Shown: positions 1 through 11,440 of the stretch, piece after piece | Layout: each line of letters opens with the position of its first letter | Position numbering within the stretch: position 1 is the stretch's first letter | Assembly (NCBI GenBank): GCA_037355855.1 | Contig: CM074760.1 | Location: forward strand, 233,501 to 297,500 | DNA: 64,000 bases | Direction: 5' to 3' | Source: Pseudo-nitzschia pungens | Lineage: Eukaryota > Bacillariophyta > Bacillariophyceae > Bacillariales > Bacillariaceae | Made by a program: the position numbers and the translations under genes | Notes under the pieces: model-generated | The model's database searches: none | The model's input: only the letters and a program-made list of their open reading frames with translations | What the model was told of the DNA's origin: nothing

Positions 1-1
1 A

Positions 2-91
2 AAGCTCTCCGTGGTGCCCAACACGGAAGTTCCGGACGGATTTGTTGGTGGTTGTGGCGGGGACCCATCTATCGCGGACGCCCGGTGTTGA
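2..91 (+). CDS. Possible 3' end of a gene cut by the window edge
   Basis: One frame stays open from the first bases to a TGA at 89-91. It reads about 29 codons of ordinary composition ending in ...PSIADARC. The sequence after the stop turns at once into ATCC/CATT simple repeats, which is how other gene ends in this window look. No domain can be recognised and the upstream part is missing, so this could also be a chance open frame. Confidence 0.25.
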   Translation, partial: KLSVVPNTEVPDGFVGGCGGDPSIADARC

Positions 92-2700
92 TGGGGTGGA
101 ATGAATCCATCCATCCATCCATTCGTCGTACCCTTCCGGGAAACGAAACCCAACCATTCGGTGTTTGTTTGGGGGTTTGATTTTTGTTTCCAAATTTCTT
201 TTTGGGACGCAGGGAGATGGATGGAGTTTCGCCGCCGGCGCGGAGCAAAAACTGGATCGATACTGCGATGCGCCATTACCGTTAACGCTTGCCATCCTCA
301 AAACTCAAAACACAAGGCAAGGCACTGGAGAAGGGCAGGATAGCTTTTTGCGCGAGCTGTGCGACATCTAGCTTTTTTTTTGGGGGGGGTCAAACGCATG
401 GCAGTGGTGGTTTCGTGCCGAGAAGGAGCAATCGCCATGCCCATTCGATTCAGATTTAGATCTGTAACAAATTGGTTAAACAATAGACACTTGCACGAAA
501 GTGAATTCGTGAGACATTTGTTCTTGTTGTACCGTGACCGAAAGTTGTGCTGGTGCATGCATTTTTGTCTGTCGAGGAAGGGAAACGAGTCCGACTATGA
601 TCCATTGGTCATTGACCACACAAAAAAAAGGGGAATGTGAGTAAATCGCGTCGTATGATTCTTTTCCAATCTGAGAAACATACGAGTATCCCCACGATGA
701 GAGTCAGCGCAACGTCGCGACTGGCTCGCTCTGTGCTGCGGCAGCACGTTCCCGCGATCGTTATCGCTGAAGAGGAAGAGGAAGGAGTGGTACGTAGGTG
801 AAAGAAACACCAATTGATGATGTAACTCTGAGCATTCAAAACTGAAGCTATGGGGGTTGCTACAGAGATTCATCTAGTGGTGGTCAGATTATCAACCGGT
901 GGTGGCGGGCAGTGCTGCTAGTAGCAGCAGTAGTAGTAGTACTAGTACTAGTACTAGTGTTACAAGAAGAAGTAGTACTACTAGTAGTAGTACTGATTTG
1001 CTCGAGAAGCACCTTCTTGTTCACCACCACGGATTCAGCTGTCTGACTGCTAGTAGCAGCAAGATGATCCTCTCTCACCAAAGTAACATGAGCATTTGCA
1101 GTAGCAATGATTGTCGCAACAGTGATGGTAGTCTCCTCTTAAACCCTTACCAAGACGGTGCTTCTTTTCCAGCAGGCAGTTTTTTTGCTAGTTTCACCTC
1201 TTTGCTACTGCTGCTGCTAAAACTCAAAATACAGCATGCTACTAGTAGGAAAGGCTAGCATTACTACAACTAGCATGGGGGGTATTGCCACCATTCTTCA
1301 GCATCTGTAGCTTTAGCATCATTGGAAGAGTGGTCCAGTGCTGCTGGATGCTGTACTTCTGTACCATAATGAACAGTCGTATAAGTAGCACCACTGCTGG
1401 TGAGGATGATATTTCTTGCATTACTAGTAGTACTACCTACTAGTAGTAGTAATCGTGCTGGGCATGATGTGGTGGTACCTTCAGCAGAAAAGGAGCGAAC
1501 AGCGTGGTATAGCAGTACACCACCAGTACTACTACTAGTACTACTACTAGTACCTTCACCAAGAACGAATTACTACTTATGGGAAAGACTGCTAGTAAGA
1601 AGCAGCAGTATTGTTGCTAGTGCGATATTCAGATTGTTATGCTGAGGAGTACTAGCACTATGAATACTAGTACTACTAACAGCAATATGTTGTTGCAGCA
1701 GGAGGTTGCTGCTGGTGGAGTATTCGTACCAGTAGCGGTACTGTTACTACTACTAGTACTAGTACTAGCTAGTAGTAAGAAGTTCATCACCAGTCGCAAA
1801 CCATAATTAGCTACTACTATGCTGGGTAAGATATTCCTCAACATGCTGGTCATTGGATAGACGAATAGATTCACGGAGGAATGATGTTAACAACGAGGAT
1901 TTCCGTCGTGTACAGTTTTCCTCAAACCACTACTACTACTACTACTAGTAAAACTCTATGATATATAATATTATGAAGAAGTGCCTCTTCGTACTGTGAA
2001 TTGGTACTAGTAGTTTAGGTTTCTTAGGAGACAAGAAATTTTAGGTGTAAACGAGAACACCGGCACCCTCCTATCTTCGCTCTTACTATATGCTGCTGTA
2101 GCTAGAGAGGCGCAGCTTGGCCGCGACAAATGTCGTCGTCAATTCACAATCACAGTAGTACTAGTGATAAAGAATTAGTGTGGCAGCACCACCGCCAGCA
2201 TTTTGTTACACCAAACACAATTTCTTTCATCCACTTGCCTATTCATCAATCCTCCTCCGGTGAAGCATTCATTTTGAAGCTACTCGATTCTGTATCCATT
2301 ATTTGCGTCCTGCAGTAGGGGTAGAGAGGAATTCTGCAGGTCGTAGTCGACGACGGTGTTTGTTCCAACCAAACAATTTACTGAACACGACTCGCGTTGT
2401 ATACACACCGGAAACGGAGTGCAATCCGTTTCGATGGTTTCCTTTCGCTAGAATCCGGTGACCCCATCATCGTCCGAGTTCTTCCTCATTGAGGCAATTA
2501 TGGAACCCTTACCGGTCCAGTTTTGAGGCTCCGAGGCGGGATAATCAACGAGGGTGATACACCGCAATAATATAGTGATAACACTGTCACTGGTTCGCAA
2601 TACCAATGCGACGCAACACAGAGATGAATTCTCGCTCTCAATACACCAGTGCGAGTACTCCGATGCCGTGTTTTGGAAGAATGGGAGCAGAAGAAGTACG
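92..2700. repeat. Intergenic low-complexity DNA with TAG/TAC/CTA triplet tracts
   Basis: No credible gene was found. From about 898 to 2000 the DNA is dominated by runs mixing TAG, TAC, CTA and GTA triplets, giving local palindromes such as TACTAGTA. The open frames here encode poly-Ser/Thr or poly-Leu/Val, as expected from triplet tracts. 92-880 and 2000-2700 are less repetitive but hold no supported coding sequence. Confidence 0.6.
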
Positions 2701-4560
2701 TGCACCACGATTTTCGAACAAGAGGCTGTCATCTACTAGCACTCGTCGTCCTCCTGCTGTACCCATTCTTCGCTTCCGAACAAAGTCTTTGATCACCCAA
2801 AGAATGGAACAAGACCATTTCTTCTTTGCACGCAGACGTAGTGCCATGAAGCCTTGGTGTCGATAATCGATGCAAGCGAAGCGGTAAAGCAACAAAACGG
2901 CAACCGGAACGGCAACAGTCACTCGGAACGGCGCTTCGTCTCTCCTCGTTTGCGGGGAGGACTCGTTCCGGGCCGTTGTGCTATCGTTCCCGGGCGGGTT
3001 GTATCTGCTGCCTCTTCCCGAGGGGTTGTTCCTGCCACGCAATATATATAGCATGCCTTCTCCCCCCCCCCCCCCAAAACCTTGCGACTGGGGGTTTGGA
3101 ATCGCCCTTTCCCGTGCCATACCGTGCCGCATCCTATCGTATCGTGTCATATCGTATCGTGTCATATCGTATCGTGCCGCACCATCCCACTCGGCCGGCG
3201 CCACGGCGAGAAACTCTCGGAACGACGACACCGCCAGGAATGCGAATGCGAATGCGAATGCGAATGCGAATGCGAATGTCAACGGAGGGCCGCTCAATAC
3301 CACTCAATACCAGTCACCAATGGATCTTGTTCCGCTGCGGCCGGCCTCCTACCGTGCGACCGATTGCGCGAGGCAGCGTGGGTGATCGCCGGCTTTTGAT
3401 CCGCCGTGGATGTTGCAAGATTCTTCGCGGGGGGTCTCGATGTCGATGCGACGGACTAACTCGGATCGGATCGGATCGGATCGGATCGCAACATCAAAAG
3501 TTGTTGCAATCCAATACAAGGCTCGGTTCGGATTGACTCGCGATGGGTCCTTTCGTTTCGCTTCGTTTCTTTTGGTTTCTCACCCAGACTAGAACCAACT
3601 CCTCGTCCCGACCAAAGCGGTCGGTCCGAGTCCAACGAGAACGCTCGGGCATTTTCTTCTGCGACCGTACTGTACTGTATTTTCATCTCATAATCTTACA
3701 GTATATACAGACAATGTCTCGGTCCTCTCTCAAATCCTCCGATGTCTTCGGGCTCCTCTTGGATTGCCGCCGGGACCCAATTCTCGGTATGATGCGTACT
3801 CGTGCTCGTGTTCGTGTTCGTGTTCGTACAGGTACTCGTACCCGATATTGCTCTCACTCCAGGAGACAACCCATCGGCGTTTCAATTCCCGCCATGGCCT
3901 CGAGCGCATCAATGATTCGGAGAAAGAGGCAAGAGCCGGGAGCCAGGAGCCGGTGTCTTTCTCGTCGCCAACAATCAGCGTCGAAGTTTATCGCAATTGA
4001 ATCCGGTCGAAACACTCCGTTGCCGAAAACGACGACAGCAACAATGGCAACAATGGCAACAATCACATCGTTGACGACGATGAAATAATATCAATCCGAA
4101 ACCGTTGTGGCGCTTTCTTCTTGATTGATTGATTGATTGCAACGGCATTTCTTCTTTTCGATCGGTGATGCCAATGGAATGAATTCAGATTCGAAGATCG
4201 ATGATTCATTCATTCATTCATTCACGACGTGTCGCTTCCCAAACCGCTTGGCTTTGAGTTGGAAGTTGGATGAGAGTTTACACTGTACCGGTAATTACAG
4301 GCAGGATGTCGCCATTTGCCATGCGAGTACGGTAAGGCTTAGGGTTCGTACTTGTACGGATGGCGAAGATCGCGCGCGCTCAATTCCATTGGAGATAATC
4401 CGTACAGCATGTTCGAGATCCCACCTGAAAATCCAAAATCCCATGTTCTAATATTGAATATGGCTGATACAATAAATCTTTTTTAAAAAAATTCAAAAAT
4501 ACAGTACAGAATTGGTACGAAGTAAGGTCTTATTTTTGGTGAATGCAGTAAAGTAATAAT
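2700..4560. repeat. Intergenic region with several microsatellites
   Basis: Short tandem arrays punctuate this region: C(14) at about 3062-3076, an ATCGTATCGTGTC-type repeat at 3128-3175, a GAATGC hexanucleotide array at 3237-3280, a GATCG pentanucleotide array at 3463-3487, a GTGTTC array near 3803-3828 and GATT/ATTC tetranucleotides at 4119-4225. The overlapping open frames translate these arrays (for example Phe-Ala or Asn-Ala dipeptides) and are not credible genes. Confidence 0.6.
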
Positions 4561-5113
4561 AATACTTCTACACAGTACGTGTAATAATACTACTACTACT
4601 AGTAGTAATATTACTACCACTACTAGTATTTTATTTAAACTGTTACTAAAATAATGGAAGCAATAACATTACGGTAAGCCTTACTGTTGCTTCTACAAAC
4701 AAATAATAATGTACTTCTATTAGATAAAAGTTCTTCTTTGATTGTCGTCCTGTGTGCACTGGTGGTAGTATGGGTACGTGTAAACGCTTAAGAAATTCAG
4801 CAGAAATTGCTTCTTCCTCACCAGAAAATCATACCACTACTATTAGTAGTCGTAGTACTAGCATCAGTAGCAGCCACGTCGCTGCTTCTTCTTCTTCTTG
4901 TTTGTCTTATTTTGTCTTGTTCTGTTTGCGAAGTTGTTGTTCTTCGATGCCCTCTTCGAAATACGGTACTGGACTGCTGCATCAACAACGAACCCACCAT
5001 GCCCCCATATTCGCTCGAAAACTGGGTCGGTATTCATCTTCGCACAACACTCTGCCACCCACCACCAATTGTCGCACTCCATTCCACAATCCCATCGCTC
5101 ACTCGGTGCGGCG

Positions 5114-7886
5114 TTACTTTTTTGCGGGCTCTTCTTCTTGTTCTGATTCATTTGGCGAGCCCCGCCCCCCACCAGAGTTGGCGACAGCAAGCATTACCAA
5201 AGCTTCAGCGGCTTGCAACTCGTCTGTCGTATACCGCAATGCCAACCCGTTGTTGTTGACAGCAGCGCGTACCACACCTATCTCGGCCCTCAACGCTTGG
5301 GATGCGTATTGCAACGCAAGTCCATTGGTGCCGACAGCAATCAATACCGACTCTCTATCGGCCCTCAACGCATCGGATGCGTGTTGCAATGCGTTTCCGT
5401 TATTGCTAACAGCCGCGCGCACCACGTCTCTATCGTTCCGAAACTCTAGGGAAGTATGCTCCAAGGCCTCCCCAGCGTTGCTTACAGCAGCCAATACTAC
5501 GTTTCCGTCGTTTTGCAACCCTGGAGATGCATGTCGCAATGCCTCCCAGGTGTTGCTTACAGCAGCCGTGACAACGGCTCTGTCGTTCCTAAACATGGGA
5601 TGCATGCTCCAACGCAGTGCCATTGTTGTTGACAGCAGCGAGGATCACCTCTCTATCTTCCCTCAACCTTTCCGAAACATACCGCAATGCCTCCCCATTG
5701 TTCCCGACAGCGGCTAAGACGACATCTCTGTCGTCCCTCAACTCATCGGACGCATGTTGCAAGGCGGTCCCATTGTTCCTGACAGCAGTCAATACGACGT
5801 ATCTATCGCCGTTCAACTCTCCTAGAGCCTCCTCCAAGACCAGTCCGTTTCTACTAACTGCTGCCCACACCAACACTCTATCGGATCGCAAACGTTCAGA
5901 TGCATACTGCAATGCGTTCCCATTGTTGGCGACGGCAGCCAGCATGAATTCTCTATCGTCGTACAACGCTTCATTGGCCATTTCCAATGCTTCCAAATTT
6001 CTGCTGGCTGCAGCCAAGGCGACCTCTCTGTCACTTCGCAACTCGACCGACGCATGGTCGAAGGCCCTATCATCAATATTGACCGCAGCCAGGACAAAAT
6101 TTCTGTTGTTTCGCAACTCTTCAGATGCATATTGAAATGCAACCCCGTTGTTGCTAACAGAAGCCAAGACAATGTCTCTGTCGTTTTGCAAGTCTCGGGA
6201 TGCATGTTGCAAGGTCAATCCATTTTGGTTCACTGCAGCCAATACAATGTCTCTGTTGTTTCGCAACTCTGTGGAAGCATGTTGCAAGGCTTCTCCATTG
6301 TTGCGGACAGCAGCAACTACCACATTTGGGTCGGCCCTCAACCCATCAGATGCATATTGCAATGCATTTCCGTTGTTGAGGACAGCAGCCATGACGACAT
6401 CTCTGTCGTTTCTAAACTGGGATGCACGTCCCAACACAATCCCATTGTAGCCGACGGCTTGCAATGCAAAATCTCTATCGAGCCACAAGTCTTCCGATGC
6501 ACGTTGCCATGCATCCGCATTGGTGCTCATAGCTGTTAATACCACGAATCTATCGGCCATGAACCGATGCGATGCATGCCGCAAGGCATTCCCATTCTTG
6601 CTGACGGCAGCGACGACAACATCTCCATCGTCCCTCAACTCCTCGGAAGCGAATTGCAATGCCTCCCCATCGTTCTTAACGGCGGCCATCACGACATTTT
6701 TTTTGGCTCTCAACTCTTGGCATGCATATTGCAATGCATGCGTATATTGTCCGAGATCGTCCATGGACCGTTCTTTGTCGACAACCGACTTTTTCGATAC
6801 AGTTTTCGACTTCTGTTCGTCCTTGCTCCCTTTGTTTAACTCTTGGCTCTTTTTCGTTTCGTTCGTTTCCTCGCTTTCCCCGGTTCGCACAATCTCCTTC
6901 CATTTTTTGTTGCCATCGTGGCTGTGTCCGTGGGCTCCCCTGCCCAAGAGAACGTCGCAATCGTTGTAGTCGGTTTCATCGATGTTGGTTAGAGGACGCT
7001 CCATGTTTTTTAAAATCTCTTCTGCTCGTTCATCGTTGCTCTCAGCTACTAAGACAACATCTTTGTCGTTTTGCAACTCTTCGGATGCATATTTCAAGGC
7101 CCATCCATCATTCTTCACTGCAGACAAGATAATGTCTCTGTCGTCTTTCAACCTTTTGTCGTCTTGCAACCTTTTGGATGCATATTGCAAGGCCCCTCCA
7201 TCATTCTTCACTGCAGCCAAGACAATGTCTCTGTCGTCTTGCAACCTTTCGGATGCATATTCCAAGGCCCATCCATTATTATTCGCTGCAGACAAGACAA
7301 TGTCTCTGTCGTCTTGAAACCTTTTGGATGCAAAGCGCAAGGCCCCTCCATCATTCTTCACTGCAGACAAGACAATGTCTCTGTCGTCTTGCAACCTTTC
7401 GGATGCAAAGCGTAAGGCCCATCCATTATCATTCACTGCAGCCAACACAATGTCTCTGTCGTCTTGAAACCTTTTGGATGCAAAGCGCAAGGCCCATCCA
7501 TTATTGTTCACTGCAGCCAAGACAATGTCTCTGTCGTCTTGCAACCTTTTGGATGCATATTGCAAGACCTCTCCATCCTTATTCACTGCAGCCAACACAA
7601 TGTCGCTGTCGTCTTGCAACCTTTCGGATGCGTATTGCAAGGCCCATCCATCATTATTCACTGCAGCCAACACCACTCCTCTATCGTGGCGTACAGTGTT
7701 CCCAAAATATTTCAGAAACATGCCGTCCCGTCGCACCGCTGCCATGGCAATATCTCTGTCCTCCAGCAACGGAGAGTTCTGACGACGTAGATCGACCAAT
7801 GCGTTTCGGATCTGCGGTAACTCTTCATTTTGAATGCGTTCCAGGAACGCAATCTTTTGGGAATCGGTGGGGTCGTTACTACTCAT
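5114..7886 (-). CDS. DUF4116 repeat protein 1 with an internal DUF6824 fragment (one frameshift)
   Basis: This is a long solenoid-type protein of unknown function. The start at 7886 (MSSNDPTDSQ) is chosen because the paralogue at 16103 begins with nearly the same residues and their 5' flanks are alike. After a 60-residue N-terminal module come 25-residue units of the form ALxYASxxLRxDRDxVLAAVxNNG. At about 6730-7060 the array is interrupted by a charged linker holding DVLLGRGAHGHSHDGNKKW, which matches the core of DUF6824, a domain common in diatom proteins. The reading frame stops at 5589, but the units continue in another frame to a TAA at 5114 with a C-terminal ESEQEEEPAKK tail. The whole span is 3n+1 bases, so one extra base near 5600 explains the break. 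It may be a true frameshift or an assembly indel. Partners and location are unknown. Confidence 0.8.
6887..6970 (-). other. DUF6824-like motif embedded in the DUF4116 array
   Basis: The encoded stretch NDCDVLLGRGAHGHSHDGNK is followed by KWKEIV. DUF6824 is typified by a DVLxGRGxxxxxHxGNxxFRxxV core. The Gly-Arg-Gly, His and Gly-Asn positions are kept, but the C-terminal half of a full domain is not visible, so this is probably a truncated domain. It lies in a Lys/Ser/Glu-rich linker between two DUF4116 blocks. Confidence 0.65.
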
Positions 7887-8205
7887 TCTTGTTGCTTTTG
7901 TTTGAAAGTGTTGTATACTTCTTGTACTTTTTGAAATTGTTTGTATTTGTAGATTATGAGGGAAGGAAGGAGGAAAACACAAATGGAGGAGAAACGAAGC
8001 GAAAGGAAGGGAAAGTAAAAATTTCTTCTTGCTACTACTACTACTACTTCTAGTTGTACCGTACGGTAAGACTTACGTAATTTACCGTACGGATTTCTTC
8101 GTAGTACCGGTACGTATTGAACGGAGTGTGCAATTGGTTTGGTTCGAGATTTGAGATGGAAGATTGATCTTTTTTTTCACGACCAAGAATGAATTCTTCC
8201 GGTAA
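7887..8205 (-). promoter_or_regulatory. Conserved 5' flank of DUF4116 gene 1
   Basis: About 80 bases immediately upstream of the start, T-rich on the plus strand, recur almost unchanged upstream of the genes starting at 12390, 16103 and 19995. A second shared block, ACGACCAAGAATGAATTC, lies near 8180. These are likely the 5' UTR and promoter carried along by gene duplication. Regulatory function is inferred from conservation only. Confidence 0.5.
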
Positions 8206-9000
8206 GTTACCTTGTACCGGTACTTTGAACTTGTATGTCATACAAAAATCCAATCGTGACGTGTTGTGTTGGTAAGGTTACTTAGTACGTAATCCTTACC
8301 GGTAGGTTCTAACTTTGTACGAAGTCGATACGATACGGTACAGTAGTAGAAGTCGTTGCTTCCCTAACCGTCCAAGAACAAGACTGAAGACTTTACAAGT
8401 AGTAGTATTCAGTAAGAGTATTGTATGTACGTAGTACTCAGTAATTACCGTACCGGTAGATCTTACTCGTGAGGTACGGGAGATAGCGAAGTCCCGCAGA
8501 TGCTTTCGACGAGGAGTTTCCAAAAGGCATTACGAAGTAACCTTACCAAGTCCTGTACCGTACGTGTTCTGGTAGCAATACTACCGTACTTGTACTCCTT
8601 CCAGGGGTCATAGTAATTCTTACTCTGACCCCTGATGAATTTGATTGATTCGTCATGTCCTCAAACTCTTACGCACAGATGGGAACTTTAAAATGATTTC
8701 GAAATTTTAGCTCGTAAAAATAAAATACTTCTCTTCCTTTGATTGAGAAAAGAAGTTCGACTGCCGGCCGACCTGCTGATTCCCACCAACAGCACGATTG
8801 ACACGATGAACACGATGAACAACAATAATACGAAGTATAGCAATGTAGAGCAATGCACAGCAATGAACAATCCATTGGAGGATACGTACAAGTACAAGTA
8901 ATGCGGTAACCTTCTTACTACCAAATTACAGTACCGATACGGTAGTAATTACCGTACCAAGTACCAAAGCCACGAGCCAACAACACCAGCATCCCTTTGT
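8040..9000. repeat. Intergenic DNA dense in GTAC/TACG/GTAAG words
   Basis: No gene was seen. Self-complementary words such as CGTACG, GGTACC, ACCGGT and GTAC, plus GTAAG/CTTAC, recur every few tens of bases (for example 8056-8120, 8320-8350, 8440-8590 and 8930-8970). They are rare inside the coding regions of the window. Confidence 0.5.
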
Positions 9001-9126
9001 TCGCAGTGTTTCGTTGATCCCCCACCAACGCCCGACGAGTCTTGGCCCGCGACTGTTGGACGACGCATTCATATAGTACTACCGTGCTGAACACGGTAAG
9101 AGTATCGTAGCAACTGGTAGTTACCT

Positions 9127-9500
9127 GGTACCCGCAATCGCACTCGCACTCGCACTCGCAATCGCAATCGCAATCGCACTCGCAATCGCACTATGGTGGG
9201 ATGGCATGGGATGGCATGGGATGGGATGGCATGGGATGGGATGGCATGGGATGGGATGCATGGCTTGTGACTCCCGAACCCCGGTCGGCAGATTCCTTGA
9301 TTGCGATTTCGATTGCGATTTCGATTTCGATTGCGATTTGATTCTTGCATCATCATCATCATCATCAACAACAACAACAACATCAATGATCTCCAAATAA
9401 TCCGCTGACACAAAGACGCGGTAGTCCAGTCCACTCAACTAGACTCGACTCGACTCGACTCGACTCAACTCAACTCAACCCGACTCAACTCAACTCGCCC
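9127..9500. repeat. Hexanucleotide and pentanucleotide microsatellites
   Basis: CGCACT/CGCAAT hexamers lie at 9127-9192, ATGGGATGGC-type repeats at 9195-9258, GATTTC/GATTGC hexamers at 9300-9342, CATCAT at 9348-9370 and CGACT pentamers at 9440-9490. Open frames through them encode dipeptide runs and are not genes. Confidence 0.75.
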
Positions 9501-9600
9501 AATGTTACAGACTCAGACTCATATATTTAGACTCCGACTCCGACTCGCTCATTGGCTGTCGCTGATGCACTTGCCGGCCGACCGACCGACCGACCGATTC
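9401..9600. repeat. Paralogous intergenic block, copy 1
   Basis: The block runs from TCCGCTGACACAAAGACGCG through CAACTCGCCCAATGTTACAG to TTGCCGGCCGACCGA. It recurs at about 13428-13545 and 17026-17195, each time upstream of a DUF4116 gene. It marks the edge of a duplicated gene-plus-flank unit. Confidence 0.65.
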
Positions 9601-10630
9601 CGCTGCTCATTGATGCAGAACTCCGTCGCAGACTCGATCTCTTCACCGCCGCTCGCTGCTTCCATTGCTGCCACAATCGCAAAACCACGGATCCGCAAGC
9701 GCAAGAATCTCGTGTCACGGCGGTGACGCATCTTCCCCGTCCCCTTCCCATCGGATCGCAGAAGCAATGGCGCTGGTTTGTTCGGTTCGGTTCGGTTCCG
9801 GTTCAGGCACCAACGCCCAACCCCGGGGCAACGACCCTCGCCGATCGATCCCTTCCGGCGTTGCTACACCCGCAAAACGCCGCGTACCGGGCGCTCTGTT
9901 TCCGGACGCTGCGCGGACGGAGGACCACTCTCCTCGCGGTGTTTTCGATTGCCACCGCCGCCAAAACCGCGCAACCGTCCGACTCCGAAACAAAAAAGAA
10001 AAAGAAAGAGCGGAGCGGAATCGAGAGGGTGTCACCCCCATCGCCGACGAGGAGCAATCGGAGCCCGCACCCCACCGAGATGTCCAACAAAAATAAAATA
10101 TCGGGGTCATTCGCAGCATTGCTCCGACACGAAGTAGCGTTGCGGAGCTACCCGTACCGATCTTGGTACTGTGTTTTGCATCCGTTCTGTGCAATCTCTC
10201 CCCGTTGTAACCATGGATTCGATGCTATTCGATTCGATTCGATTCTGTCCCGTTCCGTCCGGAGAGTTTTCCCACAAGACACACACACACACACACACTC
10301 TCTCTCTCTTTCACACACACACACATAAAACGCGCTTGCGAGTAGAATCGGTGCGTGTGCTGCTCTCATGGTCATGGTGTGGTACGCCAGGACGAAAAGA
10401 AAAACTTCCGTCATGCCGCAACCCGCCGACAGTCCGTTGCCCCAAAAACGGACACGATGGAGTGTTGCTCCGGGAGGACGCGGTCGACGCCGAGGACTTG
10501 CGGCTCGGGCTCGGGGAGAGACGTCATCGCGGAGGAACGCGAGTTGGAACAAGACGAACGAGATGCCGAAAGCCGTACGGTAGCGATTGCGATTCATTCA
10601 TCTTCATTCCCTAAAAGTGACTTAGGACTG
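9600..10630. other. GC-rich intergenic region, no supported gene
   Basis: All six frames hold overlapping medium-length open frames of similar length, and none has recognisable domains. This is the pattern of GC-rich DNA poor in stop codons rather than a gene. An AC/CT dinucleotide tract lies at 10279-10325. Confidence 0.45.
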
Positions 10631-10639
10631 ACTACTCCT

Positions 10640-11160
10640 CTTGTGTACTAGCTAGTACTACTACTACTACTATAACTATAACTGCCAAAAAGCATCCTTG
10701 CGTTCGCAGTACTTCGTCTTGGCTTTTTCATGGACGCCGGAACCACACCCCGGAATGGAGTGCGTGCGGACAAACTACACGCACACAACGCCGCAGCCAC
10801 GGCACAAAGCAAACGAACGACAATCTCGCAAACTAATGATCTCCTCGTCCGGATTCATTGTTCCTCTTCTTCGATTTTCACCGCAGCGAGCACGATCCGC
10901 GCGTTCTTGTTCTTTGTGTCATCTCACCGGATGCGTACTACTACTACTACTACTAGTAACATCCATATTGCAAGGCCAACAACAAGCCATTCTGCGAGAG
11001 GGATCCGCTAGTAGTACCTTACTGATACTAGCTACTAGTAGTAGAAGCAGCAGCTGCTACATGATGCAATGCTCCCGCACCTACTACTACGCGTAGACTA
11101 TCAGCAGTCCAAAATGAGTCACACTGCTAGTTGTAGTAGTCATTACTGGTCGTAAACAAG
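10640..11160. repeat. TAG/TAC triplet tracts
   Basis: This is the same family of triplet tracts as at 0.9-2.0 kb, with the densest stretches at 10645-10672, 10935-10956 and 11028-11050. No gene was seen. Confidence 0.5.
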
Positions 11161-11207
11161 GAAATTATGGGTAAATTCAAATACTGCTGTATGATAAGAT
11201 TCTGTTG

Positions 11208-11440
11208 TTACAATACTGTAGTAGTACTGTACCAATAATCACGAGAGATTATCGTCTTTTCGTCTTGCGCACCGCTGGTTGGGTTCTTGAAAGATGCAAG
11301 GATAATCTCAATATCCCCTTTCAACTCTTCGGATGCAGCATATTCTTCCAAGACCAGTCCATTGTTACTATTCACTGCAGCCAAGACACCAGTGTTTCTG
11401 TCGTTTCGCAAATCTTCCTCTGGTGTAAAGCGCAATGTCT
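11208..11440 (-). pseudogene. Out-of-frame 3' remnant of DUF4116 gene 2
   Basis: This stretch encodes RNDRNTGVLAAVNSNNG, a YAASEELKGD segment and IEIILASFKNP. It matches the C-terminal module of the paralogue ending at 13698 (ELKGDIEIILAAFNQN) but is out of frame with the preceding array. The break coincides with a unit shortened from about 78 to 43 bases. Three single-codon insertions relative to the paralogue lie close together in the last unit. Confidence 0.7.

Noticed and set aside
2638..3303. 221-codon minus-strand open frame
   Set aside because: It consists of translated microsatellites (Phe-Ala and Tyr-Asp-Met-Thr-Arg runs) and a G run; no domain was seen.
9552..10328. 258-codon plus-strand open frame
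   Set aside because: Three other frames are open over the same GC-rich DNA with similar length. It ends in a translated AC tract and has no motif.
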